15,703 bases of DNA from Planctomycetota bacterium (lineage in GTDB: Bacteria; Planctomycetota; SZUA-567; H5-PLA8). The stretch is taken from NCBI GenBank assembly GCA_025355035.1, contig JANXLS010001259.1:1-15703 (forward strand), written 5' to 3'. The translations under genes were made by a program, and so were the position numbers. The notes under the pieces were generated by a model. It did no database searches. It was not told the origin of the DNA and saw only the letters and a list, made by a program, of their open reading frames with translations. Below, one piece after another: positions 1 to 7,154 of this stretch; position 1 is the stretch's first letter; the number at the start of each line of letters is the position of its first letter.

Positions 1-1884
1 AGCCTCCCAGCCTGCAGCTACTTTTTCGATGTGCGCCCGAAATTCAACAGCCTCCGGATCGTTAGTCATGGAATTCAATTTCGCGATCGCGTCACTCGCG
101 TTCCCTTCCGCGTATGTGGCAACGACCTCATCGAATTTCAAGCGCTTCGCCACGTCAATCAGCGCCTTGTCCGCAGCGGCGCGGTGCGCGTCCTCCTTTG
201 AAACGAGTGCAAATTCTTCAGTCGCGACTTTAAGCTGCTTCTCCGCAATAGCCTTCATTCCAGCAACGAAATGCTGCGCGTTGGCTACCACCAGGGCAAT
301 GCGCTGGCCCTTCGTAAATCGCTCGGCGATTTCCTGCGGAAATTTCGCTGTTGCTTCAAGCCCCGCTTTCTCTTTCTCCCACGCTCCAGCTTTTTGTGCG
401 GACATGACTTCGTTCCAAACCTTATCCGCTGAACGAATCAACGCGATCCGCTCCTCCGCCGTCTTATTTAATTGAAGACAAACATCCTTCAATCGCTGTA
501 GGTCGGGGCTGCTCATGAGACTGATCGGCTCAATTTGAGCGTTGCTATTTTTGTCGAGGGCCGACGCCTTGTAATCGTTTACTTTCTGCTGGTTCCGCGC
601 GAACTCATCCAGGGCGTCATGTACGTTCGCTTCGATGTCCTGAAGCCGTATCAAATCGATGCACTTATCCGCCCCTTGAGAATTTTCCACAAACTTCATC
701 GCATTCAGCGCAGAAGACGTGAAATCCGCATATGCATTGAATTCGTCCTTGACCTCCCGCCCACGGGTCGAAAGCTCCGCTTGAACCCAGCGTTGAGCCT
801 CGTCAAATTTGTTCTCTTTCACTTTTTCGCGAACTTTCGCCAACACTTGCGAGCGCTTAACCTTGGCGATTGAATTCTTAAGCTTAGCGCGCTCGTCCAA
901 TGACAACCGATCCTGATTTTCTTTCAATAATCCGTCCGCAGCTTCAACCTTGCCCGCAGCCAACGCAGTGTTGACTTCCTCGACGATGTTCTTTCCGCCG
1001 AAGAGGAGCATAACTTTCTGGCGATTTTCGGCGCTTGAAAACATCCAGATAATGCCAGCCAACGCGCCCAGCGAAAGCGCGGAAAGAATGATCACCGCGA
1101 TTGACAAGTGTCGATTGATCGCGGATCGTGCGTCAGCCGAAACTGCCGGCTTCTCAAAATGACGCGGTGGAACGATGCCGCTGATGGTTTTGCCGACTGA
1201 ATCCTGATTGTCGTCAGCGGAGTAACTTGGAGCAACCGGAGCGTTCGCGGCATTTTGAGCGGCCGCAGAGCTCTTAAATGATATCCGCGATCTGTGGCTG
1301 CCGACAACCATCGACACCGCATGGCCTTCAATATCCGACGACGTTTTCGCCTTCGCTTCAGGAATCTGGATCTTCTTTGCGGGCAGTGGCGTTGGCGGTG
1401 CTTTCCCGTACATCGAAGCGGGTGACGGCGTCGAATCGTATGCCTGTCGCTGCGGATTCCCCGACACAACGTGGATTGGCGGCGTCGGCTGTTTTAACAT
1501 CTTCGCGATCTCGTACTGCTTGAGTTTCTCGCGAATCGCCATCGGCACCATCGTCGGCATTGCGTCAGGATCAGACGACGGATCGTCAAAAGCCAGTTGG
1601 ATGTCGTTGATCAAAATGACGTCATTGTGGCGCAATTTGTGCTGCGGGTTCTTGCCCTCTACACCCTTCAATTTCACGTTGTTAACGATGACGCCAACGC
1701 CGCTGTTCGAACTCACGTCTTCGAGCAGGAACCCAGTATCATTTTTGGTAATTTTTATGTGATCGCGTGAAACGAATTCTTCGAGTAGCCGAAGCGTATT
1801 TGTACTGCGCCGTCCAATTGTGAGTTCGTTGCTCAGTTCGAAATCTTCAGGCCCATTGGGCCCAAAAAGGATTAACTTTGCCAT
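1..1884 (-). CDS. FHA-domain transmembrane protein, C-terminus beyond left edge
   Basis: The minus strand is open without a stop from an ATG at 1884-1882 to base 1 (628 codons), so the gene is partial. Residues 1-100 form an FHA domain, a phosphothreonine-binding fold: GRR at 24-26, SRDH at 39-42 and SSNSG at 58-62 match its conserved GR, SxxH and N-x-G signatures. A Pro/Ala/Ser-rich linker (about 105-250) follows, then one hydrophobic helix at about 260-281, then at least 345 charged, helix-prone residues with Glu-, Lys- and Ala-rich stretches. I infer a cytoplasmic FHA sensor tethered to a helical, TPR-like or coiled-coil extracytoplasmic region. A GGGGA sits 7 bases before the ATG. The partner kinase is not in the window. 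The gene diverges from the aldehyde dehydrogenase gene. The FHA call is solid; the role of the C-terminal region is unknown. Confidence 0.88.
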   Translation of the reverse strand, partial: MAKLILFGPNGPEDFELSNELTIGRRSTNTLRLLEEFVSRDHIKITKNDTGFLLEDVSSNSGVGVIVNNVKLKGVEGKNPQHKLRHNDVILINDIQLAFDDPSSDPDAMPTMVPMAIREKLKQYEIAKMLKQPTPPIHVVSGNPQRQAYDSTPSPASMYGKAPPTPLPAKKIQIPEAKAKTSSDIEGHAVSMVVGSHRSRISFKSSAAAQNAANAPVAPSYSADDNQDSVGKTISGIVPPRHFEKPAVSADARSAINRHLSIAVIILSALSLGALAGIIWMFSSAENRQKVMLLFGGKNIVEEVNTALAAGKVEAADGLLKENQDRLSLDERAKLKNSIAKVKRSQVLAKVREKVKENKFDEAQRWVQAELSTRGREVKDEFNAYADFTSSALNAMKFVENSQGADKCIDLIRLQDIEANVHDALDEFARNQQKVNDYKASALDKNSNAQIEPISLMSSPDLQRLKDVCLQLNKTAEERIALIRSADKVWNEVMSAQKAGAWEKEKAGLEATAKFPQEIAERFTKGQRIALVVANAQHFVAGMKAIAEKQLKVATEEFALVSKEDAHRAAADKALIDVAKRLKFDEVVATYAEGNASDAIAKLNSMTNDPEAVEFRAHIEKVAAGWEA

Positions 1885-2087
1885 CACGGAGTCCCCAGAA
1901 GATTTTTGTTAATAAAATTCTATGAAAACAACGTCCGCGTTCAAGCAAAAAGGCAATCCAAACGCAACTTCCGCACGCTGAGTTTCATCGGACACTGTTC
2001 AACCGCACCAATGTCGTGTACAGTAAATCGGGTGGTTCCAACGTAGACCGCACTCCATCGGAATCCCTCCGGCAAGGAGTACTCATC
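1885..2087. promoter_or_regulatory. Divergent intergenic region between FHA and ALDH genes
   Basis: This stretch of about 200 bases separates two divergent genes and must carry both promoters. The FHA-proximal side (about 1905-1930) is AT-rich and includes TAGAAT and TATTAA on the minus strand. On the ALDH side a weak TGTTCA (1996-2001), 17 bases, TACAGT (2019-2024) pair can be drawn, but it matches the sigma-70 consensus poorly. No clear operator palindrome was seen. Confidence 0.3.
2074..2079 (+). promoter_or_regulatory. Shine-Dalgarno that fixes the ALDH start
   Basis: AAGGAG lies 8 bases before the ATG at 2088. An in-frame ATG 24 codons upstream (2016) lacks a comparable site, and the extra 24 residues do not belong to the ALDH fold, so 2088 is preferred. 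Confidence 0.8.
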
Positions 2088-3602
2088 ATGCCCACGGCCC
2101 TCCAAAAAGTTTCCGCATCGTTCGCACCACAGAGAAATTTGATCGGCGGCGAATGGCGAAAATCAGTATCATCTGAAACCTACGCGAGCACAAATCCCGC
2201 GCGCACATCCGACATTGTCGGACACTTTCCATTCTCAACAAAAAACGATGTCGATGCCGCCGTTCAAGCCGCAGCCGCGGCCTATCCATCGTGGCGGCGC
2301 TTCCCGACACCGCAACGTGGCACGATCTTGCGTCGATGCGCAGACGCTCTCACGGCCGAGAAAGAACCGCTCGCTCAACTCATGTCGCGCGAAATGGGCA
2401 AGACGCTGGTTGAAGCGCGCGGGGATGTTCAAGAGGCGATCGATTGCGCACATCTCTATGCCGGTTTCGCGCGAATCTTCGGCGGCCAAACCCTTCCCAG
2501 CGAACTCCCCGATAAAGCCGCATTTTCCCAGCGCAAACCGCTCGGCGTCTGCGGTCTGATCACGCCCTGGAATTTTCCCATCGCGATCCCGAGTTGGAAA
2601 GCCTTCCCCGCCCTGCTCTGCGGTAACACAGTCGTATTGAAACCCGCAGAAGACAGCCCTGCCTGCGCATCCGCGTTCGGACGCGTGCTCACAAAAGCCG
2701 GCGTTCCCCTTGGCGTGTTCAACATTGTTCACGGCGACGGAGAACACACTGGAGCAGCGCTCGTCGATCATCCCGACGTCAGTGCCATTAGCTTCACCGG
2801 CTCGTCCCAGACCGGCAAAATTATCGCCGAAAAATGCGGCCGATCGCTCAAGCGTTGCTCGCTGGAGCTCGGAGGAAAAAATGCGCAGATCGTGATGCCC
2901 GATGCCGATGTCCCGCTCGCACTCGAAGGCGCCGTGTGGGGCGCTTTCGCCACTGCCGGTCAACGCTGCACCGCGACCAGCCGCCTGCTGCTACACGAAA
3001 AAATCCACGACGCATTTCTCGACCGCTTCATCGCGGCAGCTTCCACGTTGCGCCTGGGCGATCCGCTTAATCAGCGTACTCAAATCGGTCCACTCATCAA
3101 CGCCGCTCAACGCGAACGGGTCAGCGACTACATCCGTATCGGTGCGAATGAAGGTGCGACGCTGCGCCAGGGCGGAAAAGCGCCCGGAGGAAAATTGAAG
3201 AGCGGCTACTTTTTTGAACCCACGATCTTCGCCGACGTTTCGGCAAACATGCGGATCGCGCAGGAAGAAATCTTCGGCCCTGTCTGCTCGGTGATGAAAT
3301 TTAAGGATCTGGAGGAAGCCATTCACGTTTTGAACGAAACGAAATACGGCCTCTCAAGCAGCATCTACACGCGGGACGTTAATTCCGCCTTCGTCGCCAT
3401 GCGCGACATCGAAGCCGGCATCACATACATCAACGGCCCGACAATCGGCGCCGAAGTCCATCTCCCCTTCGGCGGCGTGAAACAAACCGGCAACGGCCAC
3501 CGCGAGGCCGGTTCCGCGGCGCTCGATTTCTACAGCGAATGGCAGAGTGTTTATGTCGATTACTCCGGGAAATTGCAGCGGGCCCAAATCGACACAGAAT
3601 AA
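2088..3602 (+). CDS. NAD(P)-dependent aldehyde dehydrogenase, ketoglutarate-semialdehyde dehydrogenase-like (YcbD type)
   Basis: The product is a complete 504-residue ALDH, the usual length, oxidising an aldehyde to a carboxylate in the cytoplasm. The catalytic set is present: the TPWNFP motif with Asn162, the FTGSSQTGK cofactor loop at 236-244, Glu260 in ELGGK, nucleophile Cys294 in GQRCT, and EEIFGPV with Glu394 for the cofactor ribose. The Glu-to-Cys spacing of 34 equals that of classical ALDHs. The C-terminal stretch NGPTIGAEVHLPFGGVKQTG followed by GHREAG and SEWQSVYVDYSG resembles, from memory, the YcbD/GucD alpha-ketoglutaric semialdehyde dehydrogenases; piperidine-6-carboxylate dehydrogenases look similar. 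No sugar-acid or lysine catabolism gene is adjacent to decide between them. It stands alone, divergent from the FHA gene and convergent with the thioredoxin-like gene. Family is certain; substrate is inference. Confidence 0.93.
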   Translation: MPTALQKVSASFAPQRNLIGGEWRKSVSSETYASTNPARTSDIVGHFPFSTKNDVDAAVQAAAAAYPSWRRFPTPQRGTILRRCADALTAEKEPLAQLMSREMGKTLVEARGDVQEAIDCAHLYAGFARIFGGQTLPSELPDKAAFSQRKPLGVCGLITPWNFPIAIPSWKAFPALLCGNTVVLKPAEDSPACASAFGRVLTKAGVPLGVFNIVHGDGEHTGAALVDHPDVSAISFTGSSQTGKIIAEKCGRSLKRCSLELGGKNAQIVMPDADVPLALEGAVWGAFATAGQRCTATSRLLLHEKIHDAFLDRFIAAASTLRLGDPLNQRTQIGPLINAAQRERVSDYIRIGANEGATLRQGGKAPGGKLKSGYFFEPTIFADVSANMRIAQEEIFGPVCSVMKFKDLEEAIHVLNETKYGLSSSIYTRDVNSAFVAMRDIEAGITYINGPTIGAEVHLPFGGVKQTGNGHREAGSAALDFYSEWQSVYVDYSGKLQRAQIDTE

Positions 3603-3634
3603 AGTAGAGTCAATTTCGTTCGAGGCTTTCTCCC

Positions 3635-3662
3635 AAAAAAACGAGGAGCGCCAACGCGCTCC
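3635..3662 (-). terminator. Intrinsic terminator of the minus-strand gene block
   Basis: Read on the minus strand, GGAGCGC and GCGCTCC form a perfect 7-bp stem (3645-3651 and 3656-3662) around a 4-base loop, followed after three bases by seven T (3635-3641 on plus are all A). It lies about 120 bases after the thioredoxin-like stop codon and should end that transcript. On the plus strand the stem is followed only by a weak CCCTTTCC, so termination of the ALDH transcript here is possible but less certain. Confidence 0.75.
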
Positions 3663-3696
3663 CCTTTCCGTGTTTCCGATCAATTTCGTCGCTCGA

Positions 3697-3745
3697 CCCG
3701 GCAATGAATTGCCGGGCTACCATTGGAATGTCCCTATCGGGACAG
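3697..3745. repeat. Palindromic intergenic repeat (REP-like), two hairpins
   Basis: The first hairpin has arms CCCGGCAA (3697-3704) and TTGCCGGG (3709-3716) with loop TGAA, a perfect 8-bp stem without a T-run. The second has arms TGTCCC (3729-3734) and GGGACA (3739-3744) with loop TATC. An alternative longer pairing, GGAATGTCC with GGACACTCC, has one mismatch. Two GC-rich hairpins joined by a short spacer between convergent genes is the usual form of dispersed REP/BIME-like elements. That it is repeated elsewhere in the genome is inferred, since only one full copy is in this window. Confidence 0.55.
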
Positions 3746-3784
3746 GACACTCCATTTGTAGGCAAAATGCCGTTGAAGTTTTAA

Positions 3785-5098
3785 TTACTTCGCCGGCGCG
3801 GGCGCATCCGACTTCGGCTTGGGCTCAAGCATAGCCTTCAACATCTCGCCTTCCGCCTTCAACTCCGGTGTCAACCCCGGCAAGGCGAGCGCCTTTTCAA
3901 CGGCCACCTTTGCGCCATTGATATTTTTCTTGCGCTGGTTGCTGCGTGCTTCAAGCATCGCCGCCTTAAACGCATACTTCGTCTTCAGCCCGAGTTTGTT
4001 ATCGGCGTCCAACAAGCTGATTTCGCTCGTCCATGCGGTAATTTCTTCATCAGGCATTCCCGGTCGCATTCCCTGATTAAATTTCGTCTTCGCATCCACG
4101 AGCTGGTCCAACGTCTTTGCGCGGTCCGCCCCCTTCTTGCTGGCCAACTCGACCTTCAACTTTTCGACGTTCGCCTGTGCATCGGCCATGCCTTGGAAAC
4201 GCGAAATCATGGCGCCCAACTGCGCGGCCATTTTACTCTCCGGAGCGGCGTCGCGAGCCTTGATCAAATAGGCCACTGTTTCCCCGAAATTCTGTTTATC
4301 GAAGCAACATTTGCCCGCAGCAAAATACGCGTCCTGTTTCAATTCCGCTGCAATTCCCGGAACCGCCGCTGCTTTCTCGCACGCCGCTTTCGCTTCGTCG
4401 AATTTCTTTTCTTCGGTCAGCGTTTCGGATTGCGCGATCAGGTTCTTATACGTGTATTTCGACTTTAATCCGGTCTTGTTGTCGGGATCGAGTGTCAAAA
4501 TCTCCGCGCCCAATTTCACATCGTCGCTGCTATCAGCGCTAAACTTGTCGCCGAGCGTCAGCATTTCATCCAAGAGCTTCGCACGTTCCAATCCTTTAGC
4601 TGCGTCCGCCTTTTTTCGAATAGCCAGAATGGACTCGTATTTCGTCACATTGCCGTTCATGGCTTCCAGGTACTTGACCGGCCCGCCCGCCATGTAGCCC
4701 ATCTTCGTGATCGCTTTTCCATTCGCATCAGTGAGGAAGATCGACGGAAAACCTTGAACCTTGAACTTCTCTTGAAGCTTGCGATTCTGAGCGGTCAGCT
4801 CTTCCGACAACTGCTTTTGCTGCGGGAAATCCAATTCGACGAGAACAAACTTCTTCGGCGCCTCATTCTTGAATTCCGGGAGATCAAACACTTCTTGATG
4901 AAGTTTGATGCACCAGCCGCACCAATCCGAACCCGTGAAGTCCACGAGCATCAGTTTATGCTCGGCTTTGGCCTTTGTCTTTGCGGCTTCGAAGTTGGTC
5001 ATCCAAAGGTTTTCTTCCGCCGGAGCGGCCCCTGCAAAGAGGTTTCCGCACACAAGCAACATACAAGCGATTGTCAACCCAGCCAACTTCTTCAACAT
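3785..5098 (-). CDS. Secreted thioredoxin-like protein with duplicated helical module
   Basis: The product is 437 residues from the ATG at 5098, chosen because it begins MLKKLAGLTI, a typical signal peptide (Lys-Lys then a hydrophobic core, likely cut near residue 24-26). A longer frame starting at 5161 would bury this signal. Residues 35-150 form a thioredoxin fold: SDWCGWC with redox cysteines at 60 and 63, and GFPSIFL with the cis-proline at 118. Residues 171-263 and 326-425 are two copies of one helical module, sharing LDPDNKTGLKSKY / LDADNKLGLKTKY and an AxxAxEKAxAxPGxxxELK pattern, divided by a TPR-like stretch at 265-300. The tail is Pro/Lys/Ala-rich. It probably acts outside the cytoplasmic membrane as a disulfide reductase or isomerase on a bound partner. 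LLVC at 14-17 is not a good lipobox because Val precedes the Cys. It is the last gene of the minus-strand block. Confidence 0.88.
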   Translation of the reverse strand: MLKKLAGLTIACMLLVCGNLFAGAAPAEENLWMTNFEAAKTKAKAEHKLMLVDFTGSDWCGWCIKLHQEVFDLPEFKNEAPKKFVLVELDFPQQKQLSEELTAQNRKLQEKFKVQGFPSIFLTDANGKAITKMGYMAGGPVKYLEAMNGNVTKYESILAIRKKADAAKGLERAKLLDEMLTLGDKFSADSSDDVKLGAEILTLDPDNKTGLKSKYTYKNLIAQSETLTEEKKFDEAKAACEKAAAVPGIAAELKQDAYFAAGKCCFDKQNFGETVAYLIKARDAAPESKMAAQLGAMISRFQGMADAQANVEKLKVELASKKGADRAKTLDQLVDAKTKFNQGMRPGMPDEEITAWTSEISLLDADNKLGLKTKYAFKAAMLEARSNQRKKNINGAKVAVEKALALPGLTPELKAEGEMLKAMLEPKPKSDAPAPAK

Positions 5099-5141
5099 AA
5101 ATTTGCCCGCCCAAAAGAGGATTTGGTGAACCCTACTGTAT

Positions 5142-5160
5142 TGCGCTCGAAAAAAGCGCA
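5142..5160 (-). promoter_or_regulatory. Hairpin in the leader of the thioredoxin-like gene
   Basis: TGCGCT and AGCGCA pair as a 6-bp stem around a 7-base loop, 44 bases before the start at 5098. On the minus strand the five T of the loop lie inside the hairpin, not after it, so it is a poor terminator. It could be an mRNA leader structure, a weak attenuator between the GGT and thioredoxin-like genes, or chance. Confidence 0.35.
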
Positions 5161-5222
5161 TTGAAGTTTATACACCAATGATAAGACAAATTTCTCAAAA
5201 ATCGCGCATTGCGTCGTCACCA

Positions 5223-6824
5223 TTAAAACCCAATCGCGCAGCCGTCTTTGCGCGGATCGCTCGCCCCTTCGATGATTCCATTTTCCAACAAACGCAGCGC
5301 TTGCGCGCCACCAAACGGCCCCGGATCGTTCTCGACGAACGCATGCCCTTTCGCGCTCAGCGACTCCCGGACGTCCGGCGGAAAATCGCATTCCAACGCA
5401 ACGAAATTTTCTGTGCGACAATCAAACCGGGGCGCACTGACCGCTTCCTGCAAGGTCATGCCGTGCAGTAAAAAATTCAACAGAAATTGAACATGCCCTT
5501 GAGGTTGATGATGCCCGCCCGTCACACCGAACGCCATGTAAGGCTTGCCGTGAAGCAACGCAAATCCGGGCATCAGCGTATGGAACGGACGCTTCCCCGG
5601 CTCCATTGCGTTGGGATGATCGCCATCGATCGAAAACATCGACGCGCGATTGTGGAAATGAATTCCCGTATCGCCCGCCACCACTCCCGACCCCTGATAC
5701 AAACTGCTGATCAGCGAAACGACGTTGCCTTCCGCATCCGCCGTACAAATCTGAACCGTGTCGCCGTGCATCGCGCCAATCAGCGAATCCCGGCGCGGAA
5801 TCGCGCGCGTCGGATCAATCGTCATGCCGATGTGCGTCGCGAACGTCAGGGACAGCAGGTCATCAAGCGGCGCTTGATAGTTAAGCGCATCGGACACATG
5901 CGCGTCGCGTTCGGCGAAACTCAGCTTGATCGCTTCCATCGTCGCATGAGTCAGCGCCGCCCAATCGTCCTTTAACGACTCCAGATTCAGACTCGCCAAA
6001 ATATTCAACGCCAGCAGCGCCGTAAACCCCTGCGTGTTCAGCGGCGCTTCAAAAATCTCGACTCCGCGAAATTGCGTTTTGACGGGCGTGTCCCATGTCG
6101 AGGTGTGCGACGAAAAATCCGCGCGCGAAAAGTATCCGCTCTCCGCGTCGCTGCTGGCAACGATCTTCTCGGCAATCTCACCGCGATAAAAAGAATCCGC
6201 GCCACCATTCGCGATGATCTCGAAAGTCTGCGCCAAATCACGTTGCTTAAAAACTTCGCCGTATTCCGGCAATCGATCCTGCGGCACGAAAATCGCCCGA
6301 GCCGCATCGTTCTGCAATCGCGGGCGTATTGTTTCAAAATCGCTCGCGACGATCTCGCTGATCGGCACACCGTTCCGCGCATAGTCAATCGCTGCATCGA
6401 AGAGACTCTTCCAAGCCGCCTTGCCATCCGCCTGATGCAGCCTCCACCACCCATCGACGCATCCCGGCACCGTCACCGATCCCCAACCAAAGTTCGGCAG
6501 GAACTTCGCGCCGCGCCGGGCAAATGTTCGCCACGACAATTTCTCCGGACATCGTCCCGAGCCGTTGATGCACTTCAGCCGTTTCTCGCGCGCCGACCAC
6601 ACCATCGCAACCATGTCCCCGCCCACGCCCGTGCTCAACGGCTCAACAGCCGCCAGCGTCGCGCTCGCGCAGATTGCCGCATCAATCGCGTTACCACCTT
6701 TTCGCAAAATATCCAGCGCGGCAGCGGCGGCCAGCGGTTGGCTGCAACAAACCATCCCCTTCTTCGCTAGAACGGTCGAACGCCCGGGCCATTGCCCGGG
6801 TCGGGATGTGCGGGTCGATGTCAT
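5223..6824 (-). CDS. Gamma-glutamyltransferase / cephalosporin acylase family, YwrD-like
   Basis: This 533-residue Ntn-hydrolase would be made as a proenzyme that cuts itself before a threonine; mature enzymes transfer or hydrolyse gamma-glutamyl groups such as that of glutathione. The family opening, HGM-like GMVCCSQPLAA (23-33) then DILRKGGNAIDAAI (38-51), is followed by STGVGGD (64-70). The predicted nucleophile is Thr356 in HGDTVQICTADAEGN (353-367), followed by SLYQGSGVV, an NRASMFS stretch, the QPQGH motif (440-444) and the C-terminal SDPRKDG. The DT-type cleavage site and the lack of a signal peptide resemble Bacillus YwrD rather than periplasmic GGT, which suggests cytosolic action. 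The start at 6824 has a strong Shine-Dalgarno overlapping the upstream stop codon. An unusual palindrome lies in codons 9-14. Family is firm; substrate unknown. Confidence 0.92.
   Translation of the reverse strand: MTSTRTSRPGQWPGRSTVLAKKGMVCCSQPLAAAAALDILRKGGNAIDAAICASATLAAVEPLSTGVGGDMVAMVWSAREKRLKCINGSGRCPEKLSWRTFARRGAKFLPNFGWGSVTVPGCVDGWWRLHQADGKAAWKSLFDAAIDYARNGVPISEIVASDFETIRPRLQNDAARAIFVPQDRLPEYGEVFKQRDLAQTFEIIANGGADSFYRGEIAEKIVASSDAESGYFSRADFSSHTSTWDTPVKTQFRGVEIFEAPLNTQGFTALLALNILASLNLESLKDDWAALTHATMEAIKLSFAERDAHVSDALNYQAPLDDLLSLTFATHIGMTIDPTRAIPRRDSLIGAMHGDTVQICTADAEGNVVSLISSLYQGSGVVAGDTGIHFHNRASMFSIDGDHPNAMEPGKRPFHTLMPGFALLHGKPYMAFGVTGGHHQPQGHVQFLLNFLLHGMTLQEAVSAPRFDCRTENFVALECDFPPDVRESLSAKGHAFVENDPGPFGGAQALRLLENGIIEGASDPRKDGCAIGF
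6783..6800. repeat. Palindrome inside the start of the GGT gene
   Basis: CCCGGGC (6783-6789) and GCCCGGG (6794-6800) form a perfect 7-bp stem around a 4-base loop, 22 bases into the GGT coding region. On the minus strand the core CCCGGGCAATG resembles the CCCGGCAATG of the intergenic repeat at 3697. It encodes the RPGQWPG segment, which precedes the conserved GGT domain. It may be a repeat captured by the gene, or an mRNA structure near the start codon. Confidence 0.5.
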
Positions 6825-6828
6825 ATTT

Positions 6829-6836
6829 TCCTACCT
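6829..6836 (-). promoter_or_regulatory. Shine-Dalgarno of the GGT gene overlapping the HEAT-gene stop
   Basis: On the minus strand AGGTAGGA contains the TAG stop codon of the upstream small gene (6833-6831) and lies 4 to 9 bases before the GGT ATG at 6824. Ribosomes ending the small gene cover this site, which favours coupled translation. Confidence 0.7.
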
Positions 6837-7154
6837 TCGTTTCAATTGGAACAAGCAGGTCTTCGCCGCGTTGCGAACGCGTTCGTTTCGATAGTCCAGC
6901 AACCGTTCTACTGCTGGAATATCGTCGATTTTACCGACAACATACACAGCGAGCAATGCAGCAACAATCTCGCCATCGTGATGTGAATGCAGACGCCGCA
7001 ATGCCGCAACCCGCAATTCTTCCGCACCGTTCGGCACGCCAGCGATTAACGTTTGAATTCGCTCGCAGTGAAACTTCATTTGAAACGGCGTCGAAAATGC
7101 CAATTCGCTGCGATGGCGTTTGAAATCAAACTCAATCCACGTCGGCTCACTCAT
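6831..7154 (-). CDS. Small HEAT-repeat-like protein
   Basis: The product is a 107-residue soluble protein with no signal peptide or membrane helix. Residues 44-77 and 78-107 read as two antiparallel helical repeats. The second, PAVERLLDYRNERVRNAAK, has the proline, the LL..x(5)..VR..A spacing and the hydrophobic positions of a HEAT or PBS-lyase-type repeat. Such repeats usually bind another protein, so a regulatory or scaffold role is likely, but I do not recognise a specific family. The N-terminal 40 residues (SEPTWIEFDFKRHRSELAF) are distinctive and unassigned. Its ATG at 7154 overlaps the TGA of the DUF2339 gene by 8 bases (ATGAGTGA), and only 6 bases separate it from GGT. That tight packing on both sides, plus an intact frame, argues that it is a real gene. 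Confidence 0.75.
   Translation of the reverse strand: MSEPTWIEFDFKRHRSELAFSTPFQMKFHCERIQTLIAGVPNGAEELRVAALRRLHSHHDGEIVAALLAVYVVGKIDDIPAVERLLDYRNERVRNAAKTCLFQLKRR

Noticed and set aside
29..1762. Several plus-strand frames at the left end
   Set aside because: The minus strand is open over the entire 1-1884 span and encodes the FHA protein, so the plus frames are shadows.
1996..2024. Sigma-70 promoter for the ALDH gene
   Set aside because: TGTTCA and TACAGT have acceptable spacing, but each matches the consensus poorly, so it is not listed as a promoter.
2235..2963. 242-codon minus-strand reading frame opposite the ALDH gene
   Set aside because: The plus strand carries an unmistakable ALDH with all catalytic residues; the antisense frame has no recognisable domain or start signal and follows from codon bias.
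3697..3745. Hairpins considered as a CRISPR or tRNA-like element
   Set aside because: There is no repeat-spacer periodicity and no cloverleaf; two short stems only.
5081..5098. Lipoprotein signal in the thioredoxin-like protein
   Set aside because: LLVC has Val before the Cys instead of Gly/Ala/Ser, so an ordinary cleavable signal peptide is more likely.
6072..6770. 232-codon plus-strand reading frame opposite GGT
   Set aside because: It is Arg/His-rich, as expected of the complement of a coding strand, has no domain, and the opposite strand encodes a full GGT.
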